Positions 19,846 to 29,517 are shown, counted from the first letter of the stretch. The stretch is DNA of 64,000 nt from an uncultured Alphaproteobacteria bacterium (GCA_903897605.1 CAIUCH010000054.1:1-64000); one strand, 5' to 3'. A program made the numbers and translations. Notes: generated by a model from the sequence alone, not told the origin.

Positions 19846-20871
19846 ATGAACCTGAACGAGTTGAACGCGATCGCCAAGAAGATGGTCGCTCCCGGCAAGG
19901 GCCTGTTGGCCGCCGACGAATCCACCGGCACGATCAAGAAGCGTTTCGACGCGATCGGCGTGCAGAACACCGAAGACAATCGCCGCGACTATCGCGAAAT
20001 GATGTTCCGCACCGGCACGGCGATGAAGGAGCATATCTCCGGCGTCATCCTGTATCACGAAACCATCCGCCAGAACGCCAAGGATGGCACGCCGCTGGTC
20101 AAGCTGATCGAGGCGGCGGGTTCGGTGCCCGGCATCAAGGTCGATGCCGGCGCCAAGCCGCTGGCGGGCAATCCCGGTGAAGTCATCACCGAAGGCCTGG
20201 ACGGCCTGCGCGAACGTTTCCAGGAGTATCACAAGCTGGGCGCGCGCTTCGCCAAATGGCGGGCGGTGATCGATATCGGCGCCGGCATGCCCAGCTACAA
20301 TTGCATCAACGCCAATGCCCATGCGCTCGCCCGCTATGCGGCGCTGGCGCAGGAGAACGGCATCGTGCCCATCGTCGAGCCGGAAGTGCTGATGGACGGC
20401 GATCACGACATCGCGCGCTGCGAACACGTCACCACCTGGGTGCTGAAGGAAGTGTTCCAGCAGCTTTTCTTCGCCGGCGTGGCGCTGGAAGGGATGATCC
20501 TGAAACCCAACATGATCGTGCCCGGCAAGAAATGCGCCAAGCAGAACTCGCGCGAGGACGTCGCCCGCGCCACGGTCAAGGTGCTGAAGGATTGCGTGCC
20601 CTCGGCGGTGCCGGGCATCGCCTTCCTGTCGGGTGGTCAGTCCGACCAGGAAGCCACCGCCCATCTGGATGCCATCAACAAGATCGGCAACCTGCCCTGG
20701 GCTGTGACCTTCTCCTATGGCCGCGCCCTGCAGGCCGCGCCACAAGCCGCCTGGAGCGGCAAGACGGAAAATGTCGGCAAGGGCCAAGCCGCCTTCGCCC
20801 ATCGCGCCTTGATGAATTCTCTGGCCGCTTTGGGAAAATGGTCCAAGACGGACGAAAGCAAGGCAGCCTAA
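19846..20871 (+). CDS. class I fructose-bisphosphate aldolase
   Basis: 341 residues. It is the Schiff-base (class I) type, not the zinc class II enzyme more usual beside Calvin-cycle genes: KGLLAADESTGTIKKRFD near the N-terminus, the Schiff-base Lys220 in MILKPNMIVPGKK, and the FLSGGQSDQEATAHLDAIN signature. The start is ATG 19846, 2 nt past the pgk stop; AGAGGA inside the pgk end provides the ribosome-binding site. An ATG six nt upstream is also possible. Confidence 0.96.
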   Translation: MNLNELNAIAKKMVAPGKGLLAADESTGTIKKRFDAIGVQNTEDNRRDYREMMFRTGTAMKEHISGVILYHETIRQNAKDGTPLVKLIEAAGSVPGIKVDAGAKPLAGNPGEVITEGLDGLRERFQEYHKLGARFAKWRAVIDIGAGMPSYNCINANAHALARYAALAQENGIVPIVEPEVLMDGDHDIARCEHVTTWVLKEVFQQLFFAGVALEGMILKPNMIVPGKKCAKQNSREDVARATVKVLKDCVPSAVPGIAFLSGGQSDQEATAHLDAINKIGNLPWAVTFSYGRALQAAPQAAWSGKTENVGKGQAAFAHRALMNSLAALGKWSKTDESKAA

Positions 20872-20897
20872 ACTGCACCAAACCCATGCGCAGACCC

Positions 20898-20979
20898 GTC
20901 TCCCCTGTGCGCGCAAAGCGCGCTAGTAGGGGAGGTGGTCGTAGCTGGCTCTCGAGCCAGCGAAGACCGGAGGGGTAAG
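20898..20979 (+). repeat. composite hairpin repeat, family II copy A
   Basis: It begins CTCCCCTGTGCGCG, pairs with TAGGGGAG after about 20 nt, then has an inner hairpin GCTGGCTC/GAGCCAGC, and ends ACCGGAGGGG. The same order recurs at 24460-24543 and 28807-28907. It fills the fba-thiE gap. Confidence 0.8.
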
Positions 20980-20983
20980 AAAT

Positions 20984-21601
20984 ATGTCTGACTGCCGACT
21001 CTATCTAATTTCGCCGCCGCATCTTTCGCCGGCGAATTTTGCTATTCCTCTGCGCGAAGCCCTGCACGGCGGCGATGTCTCCAGCTTTCAGTTGCGGCTG
21101 AAGAATGTGGACGACAATACAATCCGCCGCGCCACCGATCTGCTCAGGCCGATTGTGCAGGCGGCGGGCGCTGCCTTCATTCTCAACGACCGGCCAGATC
21201 TCGCCAAGGAATTGGGCTGCGACGGCGTGCACGTCGGCCAGGACGATACAAGCTATGCCGAAGCGCGCGCGATCATGGGTGCCAAGGCGATCATCGGCGT
21301 TACCGCCCATGACAGCCGCCATCTGGCGATGGAAGCCGCCGATGCCGGCGCCGACTATGTCGCATTCGGCGCCTTCTTCCCCACCAAAACCAAAGAACCC
21401 AAGACCCGCGCCAATATCGAATTGCTGCGCTGGTGGAGCGAAATGATGGTGGTGCCCTGTGTCGCCATTGGCGGCATCACGGTCGAGAATGCCCCTGCGC
21501 TGGTGGAAGCGGGTGCGGATTTCCTGGCGGTGTCCGCGGGCGTGTGGGAACACCCTGACGGCCCGGAAGCCGCTGTGAAGGCTTTCAACCTGCTTTTCTG
21601 A
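20984..21601 (+). CDS. thiE: thiamine phosphate synthase
   Basis: 205 residues, TIM barrel. It joins HMP-diphosphate and thiazole phosphate to thiamine phosphate. It has the conserved [23 protein letters not shown] with the Mg ligands, [30 protein letters not shown], and [13 protein letters not shown] near the end. It lies alone among central-carbon genes; no THI-box riboswitch is visible upstream, only the composite hairpin repeat. The substrate assignment within the ThiE/TenI group is likely but not proven. Confidence 0.92.
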   Translation: MSDCRLYLISPPHLSPANFAIPLREALHGGDVSSFQLRLKNVDDNTIRRATDLLRPIVQAAGAAFILNDRPDLAKELGCDGVHVGQDDTSYAEARAIMGAKAIIGVTAHDSRHLAMEAADAGADYVAFGAFFPTKTKEPKTRANIELLRWWSEMMVVPCVAIGGITVENAPALVEAGADFLAVSAGVWEHPDGPEAAVKAFNLLF

Positions 21602-21733
21602 CAGGCTTTTCGGCGAGTTGAGGTTGTCCGGCCCTCCCGCTATAACCCGCCCGCTCTTTGAACCTGCTGACCTCAATCCCGCGTCCCGCTCCGTGTTCGA
21701 AACGGCGGGCGATTCCTAGAAGGCGTGTTTGCC

Positions 21734-22303
21734 ATGTCGAAAATTGCCGGTAACGAAATCCGCCCGGGCGCGATGATCGAGCATCAGGGCGCGCTCTGGA
21801 TCGCGGTCAAGACCCAGGCGGTCAAGCCGGGCAAGGGCGGCGCCTACAACCAGGTCGAACTCAAGAATATCGAAACCGGCACCAAGCTGAACGAGCGCTT
21901 CCGCTCGTCCGAGATGGTGGAGGAAATTTACCTCGACAAGAAGGATTTTCAGTTCCTCTTCGCCGGCGGCGACATGCTCACTTTCATGGACATGGAAAGC
22001 TATGAGCAGATTGAACTGGCCACCGATTTCGTCGGCGATCAGGCGCAGTTTCTGTCCGACGGCATGAAGGTGATGCTGCGGCTGCATGAAGGCCGCCCGC
22101 TTTCCATCCAGTTGCCGCAACTCGTCACCGTAACGGTGGCGGAAGCCGATCCGGTGCTCAGAGGCGGCACCGCCGCACCCTCCTTCAAGAATGCGGTGCT
22201 GGAGAATGGCCTGAAGATTCAGGTCCCGCCCTTCATCAGCGCGGGCGAAAAGATCGTGGTCAATACCGAAGACGGTTCCTATATGCGCCGGGCGGAATCC
22301 TGA
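21734..22303 (+). CDS. efp: elongation factor P
   Basis: 189 residues from ATG 21734. EF-P rescues ribosomes stalled at polyproline. The three OB-like domains are present; the loop KPGKGGAY carries Lys34, the residue that EpmA modifies in many bacteria. AGAAGG lies about 10 nt upstream; a GTG at 21725 would add three residues. Its stop codon forms TGATG with the ATG of the truncated extra copy of the suhB 5' end. Confidence 0.97.
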   Translation: MSKIAGNEIRPGAMIEHQGALWIAVKTQAVKPGKGGAYNQVELKNIETGTKLNERFRSSEMVEEIYLDKKDFQFLFAGGDMLTFMDMESYEQIELATDFVGDQAQFLSDGMKVMLRLHEGRPLSIQLPQLVTVTVAEADPVLRGGTAAPSFKNAVLENGLKIQVPPFISAGEKIVVNTEDGSYMRRAES

Positions 22304-22416
22304 TGGCGTATCTCTCGCCTGCACTCAATGTGATGATCGCGGCGGCGCGGCGGAGCACCGGCCAGCAAAAGTGCGAAGCGGTTTTGCGTCCGGCCGTGCG
22401 ACCCATAAAGGACTGA
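22303..22416 (+). pseudogene. orphan second copy of the suhB 5' end, open through a repeat element
   Basis: Positions 22303-22350 repeat codons 1-16 of suhB (22418-22465) with 5 differences in 48 nt. All five are third-position silent changes (codons 2, 5, 6, 7, 8), so both copies encode [16 protein letters not shown]. The frame then continues open through the adjacent repeat and stops at 22414-22416, one nt before the intact suhB ATG, giving a 37-codon reading frame. Its ATG overlaps the efp stop (TGATG). It probably marks the original suhB start; it could now act as a coupling leader. Confidence 0.85.
22352..22403 (+). repeat. REP-like element, family I copy 1
   Basis: Left end GGAGCACCGGCCAGC, right end GCGTCCGGCCGTGCGACC, with CAAAAGTGC and GCGGTTTTG forming the central imperfect stem. 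Copies 2-4 are at 25518-25568 (inverted), 43248-43309 and 54832-54922. The left end directly abuts the orphan suhB fragment. Confidence 0.85.
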
Positions 22417-22417
22417 C

Positions 22418-23215
22418 ATGGCTTATCTCTCACCGGCCCTGAATGTGATGATCGCGGCGGCGCGGAAAGCCGGCCGCCCCCTGATCCGCGATTTCGGTGA
22501 ACTGGAGAATCTGCAGGTCTCGATGAAGGGCCCAGCCGATTTCGTCACCAGCGCCGACAAGCGTACCGAAGGCATCCTGATCGAGGAACTCACCAAGGCG
22601 CGTCCGGGTTATGGTTTTTTGGGCGAGGAAGGCGGCGTGATCGAAGGCAAGGACAAAACCCATCGCTTCATCATCGACCCGATCGACGGCACCACCAATT
22701 TCATGCATGGCATTCCGCAATTCGCCATCTCCATCGCGTTGGAGCGCGAAGGCCATCTGGTCTCGGCGCTGGTCTTCAATCCCGTTACCGACGATCTCTT
22801 CACCGCCGAGAAGGGCCATGGCGCTTTTCACAACAACAAGCGGCTTCGCGTCGCGGCCCGCAAGGAGCTGGGCCCCAGCGTTATCGCCACTGGCGTGCCC
22901 TTCATGGGCAAGGAGGGCCATGCCCGCGCCTTGGCCGAAATGGGCGCGGTGATGAACGTCACCGCGGGCATCCGCCGCATGGGCGCGGCCTCGCTCGACC
23001 TGGCTTTCGTCGCGGCCGGCCGGTTCGACGGCTTTTGGGAACATGGCCTGCAGCCCTGGGACATTGCCGCGGGCATCCTGCTGGTCAAGGAAGCCGGCGG
23101 TGTCATCACCGATCTGAATGGCGGCGAGCAGATGATGACCAACGGCCAAGTGTTGTGCGCCAACGAGAATCTGCATCCGCAGCTGCTCAAGCTACTGAAG
23201 AGCACGAAGGCGTAA
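22418..23215 (+). CDS. suhB: inositol monophosphatase family protein SuhB
   Basis: 265 residues, the usual length. Mg-binding motifs are GEEGG (69-73), DPIDGTTNF (87-95) and WDIAAGILLVKEAGG near the C-terminus. It hydrolyses inositol-1-phosphate and related sugar phosphates; in enterobacteria SuhB also joins the NusA antitermination complex. AAAGGA lies 7-8 nt before the ATG, inside the short spacer following the repeat element. The gene is intact although its 5' end is duplicated upstream. Confidence 0.96.
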   Translation: MAYLSPALNVMIAAARKAGRPLIRDFGELENLQVSMKGPADFVTSADKRTEGILIEELTKARPGYGFLGEEGGVIEGKDKTHRFIIDPIDGTTNFMHGIPQFAISIALEREGHLVSALVFNPVTDDLFTAEKGHGAFHNNKRLRVAARKELGPSVIATGVPFMGKEGHARALAEMGAVMNVTAGIRRMGAASLDLAFVAAGRFDGFWEHGLQPWDIAAGILLVKEAGGVITDLNGGEQMMTNGQVLCANENLHPQLLKLLKSTKA

Positions 23216-23260
23216 GGACACCGGCCTTACGCGAGCCAGTGAGTCTCGCGGCAAACTGGA

Positions 23261-23280
23261 TGGCCCGCATTCGCGGGCCA
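23261..23280. terminator. perfect hairpin between convergent genes
   Basis: TGGCCCGC and GCGGGCCA form an 8-bp perfect stem with loop ATTC between suhB and the convergent dehydrogenase gene. There is no T-run on either side, so termination activity is only inferred from position. Confidence 0.45.
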
Positions 23281-23308
23281 TGACAAACAGGGATTGCGTG
23301 ATCGAGCC

Positions 23309-24418
<1,110 letters not shown>

Positions 24419-24459
24419 CAGCAAACCCTCCATGAAAACAAACTTGATACAAATACACG

Positions 24460-24543
24460 GGCTTTCTCCCCCCGTGCGCGAAGCGCTAACGGGGGAAGAT
24501 GTGCGATAGCGGGCTTGCCCGCGTGCCGCACAGATGGGGGAAT
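24460..24543 (+). repeat. composite hairpin repeat, family II copy C
   Basis: CTCCCCCCGTGCGCGAAGCGC pairs with AACGGGGGAAG, followed by TGTGCG...CGCACA enclosing AGCGGGC/GCCCGCG, and ends GATGGGGGAA. Same block order and orientation as copies A and B. It lies in the divergent gap upstream of the dehydrogenase gene. Confidence 0.75.
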
Positions 24544-24643
24544 AAACAGATGAGGTAGCAAAAAACCACTAATTGTTGCAAAGCGTTAGATTGAGGCTAG
24601 GCTGGATTCGGGGTAATTATCTGTCGAAGCTTGAGCCGGAGCC

Positions 24644-25495
24644 ATGCGTCTGAAAACCGCTACACTGTTGGCGAGCGTCTGGCTTGCAGGGTCGCTCACG
24701 GCCATGGCCCAGACCGTCGATCGCGGCAACGAAGTGTCCGTCAACCCGGTCATGGGCAGCTCCAGCGGCGTGCTGCTGTATCCGGGCGATCAATATATGC
24801 GCCTGGTCCGTCCCGCCCTGGAGGCCGGCGAAACCGCAAAAGACATGGGTCCGATCCAGCTCCACATGCCGACCCATCACGCCAGGACGGTGCGCAAGGT
24901 GGCCGCGCCCGCAAAACTTCGAACCTCCACGGCAGAGATCGCCCCGCCCGTCGCTCCAAAAGCCAAACCGGAGAAGCCCAAGCCTCAACCCAAGGCGGTT
25001 GCCAGCGCCGCGCCAGCCCCCCCCCCTTACGTGCCCGGCTTTGGTCCCAGCGACCTGGGTGCCGCAGGCCTCAATCTGGGCGGCGTGGCCGCGCCACCCA
25101 CGCGCATGGCCAAAGCCAATCCCCCGCCCGCCAATGTCACCACCCCGTCTGGCGCGGAAGCGGAATCACCGGGTCTGTCGAAGCGCAGTGTGATCCTGTT
25201 CGCGCCGCAAGCGGCCGATCCCGCCGATGCCGCGATGGGTGCGATCAAATTCTTGGCCGGCGATCTTAACGCCGCCATGAACAGCGCCTCCTCCCGCGTC
25301 CAGATCCAGGCCTATGGCGGCAACCGCGGCGACAAGGGGTCCGACGCAAGGCGGCTGTCGCTCAAGCGGGCGTTGGCGATCCGACAGGCCCTGATCGACA
25401 ATGGCGTCCCCGCCGAGCGCATCGATGTCCGCGCCATGGGCGGCGTCGATGACAAGGGCCCCGCCGATCGCGTTGATGTGTATGTGAAGGCCTGA
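24644..25495 (+). CDS. OmpA-like periplasmic/outer-membrane protein
   Basis: 283 residues. Signal peptide (cleavage after AMA, about 22). A middle section rich in Pro/Ala/Lys (about 75-160) acts as a linker. A C-terminal OmpA-like domain (about 180-283) contains RVQIQAYGG, then ARRLSLKRALAIRQALIDNG and PAERIDVRAMGG, the peptidoglycan-binding helix-strand pattern. It probably anchors something to the cell wall; the partner is unknown. Its last 38 nt are repeated at 25571-25608 beyond a repeat element. AGGCC/GGGCCC followed by TTTTTT just past the stop may be a weak terminator. Confidence 0.88.
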   Translation: MRLKTATLLASVWLAGSLTAMAQTVDRGNEVSVNPVMGSSSGVLLYPGDQYMRLVRPALEAGETAKDMGPIQLHMPTHHARTVRKVAAPAKLRTSTAEIAPPVAPKAKPEKPKPQPKAVASAAPAPPPYVPGFGPSDLGAAGLNLGGVAAPPTRMAKANPPPANVTTPSGAEAESPGLSKRSVILFAPQAADPADAAMGAIKFLAGDLNAAMNSASSRVQIQAYGGNRGDKGSDARRLSLKRALAIRQALIDNGVPAERIDVRAMGGVDDKGPADRVDVYVKA

Positions 25496-25517
25496 GCACG
25501 GGCCCTTTTTTCATTTC

Positions 25518-25568
25518 GGTCGCACGGCCGGACGGAAAAGTGGTTCCCACTTTTCCTGGCCGATGCTC
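25518..25568 (-). repeat. REP-like element, family I copy 2 (inverted)
   Basis: Read on the minus strand it runs GAGCATCGGCCAGG, AAAAGTGGGAACCACTTTT (a near-perfect central hairpin), CCGTCCGGCCGTGCGACC. The GAGCATC end lies 2 nt from the orphan copy of the OmpA-like gene end. Confidence 0.88.
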
Positions 25569-25570
25569 TT

Positions 25571-25608
25571 GCCCCGCCGATCGCATCGATGTGTACGTGA
25601 AGGCCTGA
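25571..25608 (+). pseudogene. orphan second copy of the 3' end of the OmpA-like gene
   Basis: 38 nt matching 25458-25495 at 35 positions, including the stop codon. In the gene's frame it encodes PADRIDVYVKA-stop against PADRVDVYVKA-stop in the intact copy: one conservative and one silent codon change. It has no start and is separated from the gene by the repeat element. Confidence 0.85.
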
Positions 25609-25616
25609 ATTCAGAT

Positions 25617-26816
25617 TCAAATCATCTCGACATGCTTGGCTTCCGGTCCGAACTTCATGCAGAGCGCGATTACCAGCGCCGCGCCAATTGCGACCACCGC
25701 CAGCGCCAATCCGTAATTGCCGCCCGAGCGGGCAGCCAGTTCGGTCTGGAAGACTGCGTTGACCGAGGCGATCAGGTTGCCCAGTTGATAAACCGTGCCA
25801 GGGAACGTGCCCCGGACATCCTTGGGAGACAATTCGTTCAGGTGCGCCGGGATCACCCCCCAAGCGCCCTGCACCGCAATCTGCATCAGGATCGCACCCA
25901 CCGTCAGAAGCACCGCTGTGCTGGAAAAGGCCCAGAGAAAGGCCACGGGCACACCCATCAAGGCGGCGATCATGGATGCGCGGCGGCGGCCAATGCGCTG
26001 GCTCAGACTGCCGAAACCAATGCCGCCGACAATGGCCCCGATATTGTAGAGGATCGCAATCAAGGACACTTTCGCCGTGCTGAAGCCATGCTGCTCCCGC
26101 AAGAAGGTCGGGTAGATGTCTTGGGTGCCATGGCTGAAGAAATTGAATGCGGTCATCATCACCACGGCGAACAGCACCAGCCGCCAATGGTTTCGCAGGA
26201 CCGAGAATGTGCTTGTGGTCTGCGCCCGCTCCCGATTCCAGCCAGGAGCTTCACCCGTCATTTGCCAGATGTAATAGATCAAGAGGAAAGCCGGGACGAG
26301 GCCGACCATGAACATGCCACGCCATCCCAGGAAAGCATAGAAAGCGAACACCAAGGAGGCCGCCAGATAGCCGGTGGCGTAGCCTGATTGCAGCAAGCCG
26401 GAGACAAAGCCACGCTTGTCGCTTTTCACGGTCTCGAAGGCGAGCGAAGAGCCCACGCCCCAAACCCCGCCCATCGCCACGCCGAACAGCGAGCGGATGA
26501 CATAAAAAGCCATCAGGCTTGGCGCAAAGGCGGTAAGAAATCCGAACAAGGAATAGAAGGCGACATTCACCATCAGGATCGGGCGGCGGCCATACCGGTC
26601 GGCCAAACGCCCGAAAATGAAGGCGCCCAGTGGCCGGAACGCCAGGGTCAGGGTCAGCGCCAAGGCGATGGCGGAATTGTCGACCTGAAAACCCTTGGCG
26701 ATGTCCTTCAATACAAAAACCAGGACAAAGAAGTCGAAGGCATCCAGCGCCCAGCCTAGATAGGCCGCAAGCACCGCGTGCCGCTCACGCGGTGTCCAGC
26801 CGGTCAAAACTGACAT
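25617..26816 (-). CDS. MFS transporter, metabolite:proton symporter type
   Basis: 399 residues from ATG 26816 (GGGAGAG about 8 nt upstream). Twelve membrane helices are predicted. The first helix, LGWALDAFDFFVLVFVLKDI, and the loop GRLADRYGRRPILMVNVAFY are typical of the sialate/lactate (SHS) and related organic-acid carriers. The second half repeats with GSLSQRIGRRRASMIAALMG. The substrate is unknown, probably an organic acid. It is divergent from the PAP2 gene. Confidence 0.92.
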   Translation of the reverse strand: MSVLTGWTPRERHAVLAAYLGWALDAFDFFVLVFVLKDIAKGFQVDNSAIALALTLTLAFRPLGAFIFGRLADRYGRRPILMVNVAFYSLFGFLTAFAPSLMAFYVIRSLFGVAMGGVWGVGSSLAFETVKSDKRGFVSGLLQSGYATGYLAASLVFAFYAFLGWRGMFMVGLVPAFLLIYYIWQMTGEAPGWNRERAQTTSTFSVLRNHWRLVLFAVVMMTAFNFFSHGTQDIYPTFLREQHGFSTAKVSLIAILYNIGAIVGGIGFGSLSQRIGRRRASMIAALMGVPVAFLWAFSSTAVLLTVGAILMQIAVQGAWGVIPAHLNELSPKDVRGTFPGTVYQLGNLIASVNAVFQTELAARSGGNYGLALAVVAIGAALVIALCMKFGPEAKHVEMI

Positions 26817-26942
26817 CGAAACTCTCTCCCGCTTTTCGCCCAGCATTTCAGGTGCCGGGCCGCTTGGGAACCCCTACATATTCCCAACCTAGCTCCGCCA
26901 AGCATTTGCCATGGCCGCCGGACAGGTTAGAAAGCCCTTGAA

Positions 26943-27491
26943 ATGTTTTGCGGATTTTCAGGCATGCGGGCCTCTCTCGCCGCCTTGCTGCTGCTGGCAG
27001 CGACCAGCCCGGCGCTTGCCGGCGGAATCGAGACCACCGGCACCGCTGTGGCGGTGGCGCTTCCGTTGATCGCCGGCGGGATCAGCCTCTACAAGGACGA
27101 CCGCACCGGCCTGGCCGAACTCACGGTGGATACGCTGGCGACGGTGGGCACGGCCTATGCGCTGAAGAATATCGTGCGCGAGCAGCGGCCGGACAAAAGC
27201 AATTTCCAATCCTTCCCGTCCGACACCTCGGCGCTGGCCTTCGCTCCGGCGCAATTTCTTTGGGACCGCTATGGTTGGGAATATGGCCTGCCCGCCTATG
27301 CGGCGGCCAGCTTTGTCGGCTACAGCCGCATCGATGCCAAGAAGCATCATTGGTATGACGTCGCCGCCAGCGCCGGTTTCGCCTTCGGCTTCTCGAAGAT
27401 CTTCACCACCCGCTATCGCGCGCCTGGCTTGCGCTATGGCGCGGAACTCTCGCCCGATGGCGGGGCCTTCCGTCTGTCCTATAACTTCTAA
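26943..27491 (+). CDS. PAP2-superfamily phosphatase-like membrane/periplasmic protein
   Basis: 182 residues with a signal peptide (MRASLAALLLLAATSPALAG from the second ATG, 26964, a possible alternative start). PAP2 motif 1 is KNIVREQRP (K-x6-RP) and motif 3 is SRIDAKKHHWYD (SR-x5-H-x3-D). Motif 2, normally PSGH, reads PSDT, so the usual His is missing. The family removes phosphate from lipids such as undecaprenyl or phosphatidyl phosphates. Activity is uncertain. It overlaps the convergent MFS gene by 4 nt. Confidence 0.85.
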   Translation: MFCGFSGMRASLAALLLLAATSPALAGGIETTGTAVAVALPLIAGGISLYKDDRTGLAELTVDTLATVGTAYALKNIVREQRPDKSNFQSFPSDTSALAFAPAQFLWDRYGWEYGLPAYAAASFVGYSRIDAKKHHWYDVAASAGFAFGFSKIFTTRYRAPGLRYGAELSPDGGAFRLSYNF

Positions 27492-28753
27492 GTCACGGCT
27501 TCGACGTCGGTGAATTTATCGACGGTGCGCAGCACTGGAAATAATTTCATCCAGATCGCCACCACCAGCAAGGTGCCGATGCCGCCCGCCACCACCGCCG
27601 GCACCGTCCCCATCAATGCCGCCGTGGTGCCGGATTCGAATTCGCCCAGTTCGTTGGAGGCGCCGACAAACAGCATATTGACCGACGAAACCCGTCCTCG
27701 CATGGCATCCGGCGTCGCCAGTTGGATCAGCGAGGAGCGGATATTGACGCTGATCATGTCGCTGGCGCCCATCACGAACAGCGCCAGGAGAGAGAACGGA
27801 AACCAGGTGGAAAGTCCGAAGGCGATGGTGGCGACACCGAACACCGCAACCGTGGCGAACATCTTGGCGCCGACCCGATTGGCGATCTGAAAGCGCGTCA
27901 GATAGAAGGCGACGACAAAGGCGCCCGCGGCCGGCGCGCTTCGCAGGAACCCAAGCCCGATCGGACCCGCATGCAGAATGTCGCGGGCATAGATCGGCAA
28001 TAGGGCGGTGGCGCCGCCCAGCAGCACCGCGAAAAGATCCAGCGAGACCGCGCCCAGCATCACGGGCCGTGAGCGTACAAAGCGTACGCCCTCGGCAACG
28101 CGCTCCAATCCGGTCGCCAGGCTTGCTTCCGGTACAAAATAGCGCCCGCCCAGCCGCGAAACGATGATCGCCGCCGCCGAAAAGCCGGCGATGCAAAGCA
28201 CATAAACCGAGAGCGGACCCAGGGCATAGAGAAACCCGCCCAGCGCGGGCCCCGCGATCACCGCCGCGGTGAAGGCGGAGGAGCTGATCGAAATCGCGCG
28301 CGGCAGCCGATCCTGTTCCACCAGAAAGGGCAGCAGCGATTGGCTGGAAGGAGCGGCAAAGCCACGCGCCGCGCCGAACAGGATCAAGACCGCGTAGAAC
28401 GGCCACACGGTGTGCGGCACGAGCAAAGTGAGGCCGAGAAAGAGCGCCGAGCAGGTCGCCTGCAGCCCGCCCGCCAGCGAGGCGACGCGGCGCTGGTTGA
28501 ACCGGTCGGCAAAATCGCCAGCCGGCAAGGTGAGCAGGAACATCGGCACGAACTGGCACAGTCCCACCAGGCCCAGCGACAGGGGCGTTCGCACCATGTC
28601 ATAGATCTGCCAGCCGATCGCCACGGACTGAACCTGCATGGCGCATGTCGAGATGAAACGTGAAACCACGAACAAAGACAGATCGCGGCGGCGATAAATG
28701 AGAGTCGGGATGTCACTCACGGCTGCCCGCATTTGCACCAAAGCGGCGGTCAA
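27488..28753 (-). CDS. MFS transporter, EntS-like (DHA3) exporter
   Basis: 421 residues, about 12 membrane helices. The N-terminal RRRDLSLFVVSRFISTCAMQ and VQSVAIGWQIYDMV, plus LPAGDFADRFNQRRV, match the enterobactin-exporter/multidrug DHA3 group; the second half has SVNMLFVGASNELGEFESG, typical of that group. No siderophore genes lie nearby, so the substrate is unknown. The 3' end overlaps the PAP2 gene by 4 nt. Confidence 0.92.
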   Translation of the reverse strand: MTAALVQMRAAVSDIPTLIYRRRDLSLFVVSRFISTCAMQVQSVAIGWQIYDMVRTPLSLGLVGLCQFVPMFLLTLPAGDFADRFNQRRVASLAGGLQATCSALFLGLTLLVPHTVWPFYAVLILFGAARGFAAPSSQSLLPFLVEQDRLPRAISISSSAFTAAVIAGPALGGFLYALGPLSVYVLCIAGFSAAAIIVSRLGGRYFVPEASLATGLERVAEGVRFVRSRPVMLGAVSLDLFAVLLGGATALLPIYARDILHAGPIGLGFLRSAPAAGAFVVAFYLTRFQIANRVGAKMFATVAVFGVATIAFGLSTWFPFSLLALFVMGASDMISVNIRSSLIQLATPDAMRGRVSSVNMLFVGASNELGEFESGTTAALMGTVPAVVAGGIGTLLVVAIWMKLFPVLRTVDKFTDVEAVT

Positions 28754-28806
28754 AACAATGAAAAGCTTTTAGATGGCTCAAGCTCTGGCGAAGCTTGGCA
28801 ATGACC

Positions 28807-28907
28807 CGCCTCCCCTGCGCGCGCAAAGCGCCCTGGCGGGGGAGGGTCGGTAGCGGCAGCGTGCCGACGTAGCAACCTCTCGAGGTTGCGTAGGGCGGAG
28901 GGGGCAA
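28807..28907 (+). repeat. composite hairpin repeat, family II copy B
   Basis: CTCCCCTGCGCGCGCAAAGCGC pairs with GGCGGGGGAG; then GTCGGTAGCGGC/GCCGAC and AACCTC/GAGGTT hairpins; it ends GGGCGGAGGGGGCAA. It is the longest copy, with one extra inner hairpin, and lies between two minus-strand genes. Confidence 0.8.
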
Positions 28908-28930
28908 CTTTAGACCAGATGGGGGAAAAG

Positions 28931-29473
28931 TTATTTAGAAGCCATCACCGAAACCCCGCTCTGCAGATGCAGGGTCTGACTTTGCTCGCCCGCCGCAAGC
29001 GCGAATTTGACTTTCGAGAAAGGCGGCTTGCTCAAAACCGGATGGACGTCGCGGGAAAATCCATAAGGCTCCAGCGGCAATCCCAGCCAGGTGGTGTCCA
29101 TCCGGTCGTTGCCATTGACGTCCTGATAAGTCTCGATGGCATAGATGCCCGGCGGCACGTCACGCAGAGTGATGATGGTTTCGCCTTCCACGGCATCCAC
29201 ATCGGCGGACGCGATGGGCTTGGAATTGTCATCGCGATAGCCCCCCCGGTCATACAGCCCCAGCCGGACCATGCCGCCGCGTTTGACGTCCTCGATGCGA
29301 ATGGTAAGCCGCGCGGCAGGTTTGGCGAGGCCGATTTCGTCGGCCCGCGCCGGCTGGACCAGCGCCGCGGCAGCCACCAGCCAGGCCAGCAGCAAACCGG
29401 CGGCGGCAAGCCCGAACCGGGTTCCCTTCGCGCCTCTGGCATCCCTGGATGCCTCCGCTTGCTTTGCCGCCAT
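28931..29473 (-). CDS. DUF2141 domain protein, exported
   Basis: 180 residues from ATG 29473. A membrane-spanning or signal segment (FGLAAAGLLLAWLVAAAALV, about 19-38) ending QPARADE is followed by a beta-rich DUF2141 domain: RLGLYDRGGY, DVPPGIYAIETYQDVNGNDRMDTTWLGLP and EPYGFSRD, the conserved features. The function is unknown; such proteins are periplasmic. No Shine-Dalgarno precedes this ATG; the frame is open to 29566, so the start is tentative. Confidence 0.85.
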   Translation of the reverse strand: MAAKQAEASRDARGAKGTRFGLAAAGLLLAWLVAAAALVQPARADEIGLAKPAARLTIRIEDVKRGGMVRLGLYDRGGYRDDNSKPIASADVDAVEGETIITLRDVPPGIYAIETYQDVNGNDRMDTTWLGLPLEPYGFSRDVHPVLSKPPFSKVKFALAAGEQSQTLHLQSGVSVMASK

Positions 29474-29517
29474 TTGTGTCAAATTGTCTCGATTATCGCG
29501 AGTTAACAGGCCAAAAC

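Noticed and set aside
20872-20983. TPP riboswitch upstream of thiE
   Set aside because: The gap contains only the composite hairpin repeat; no CTGAGA-type THI-box core is visible.
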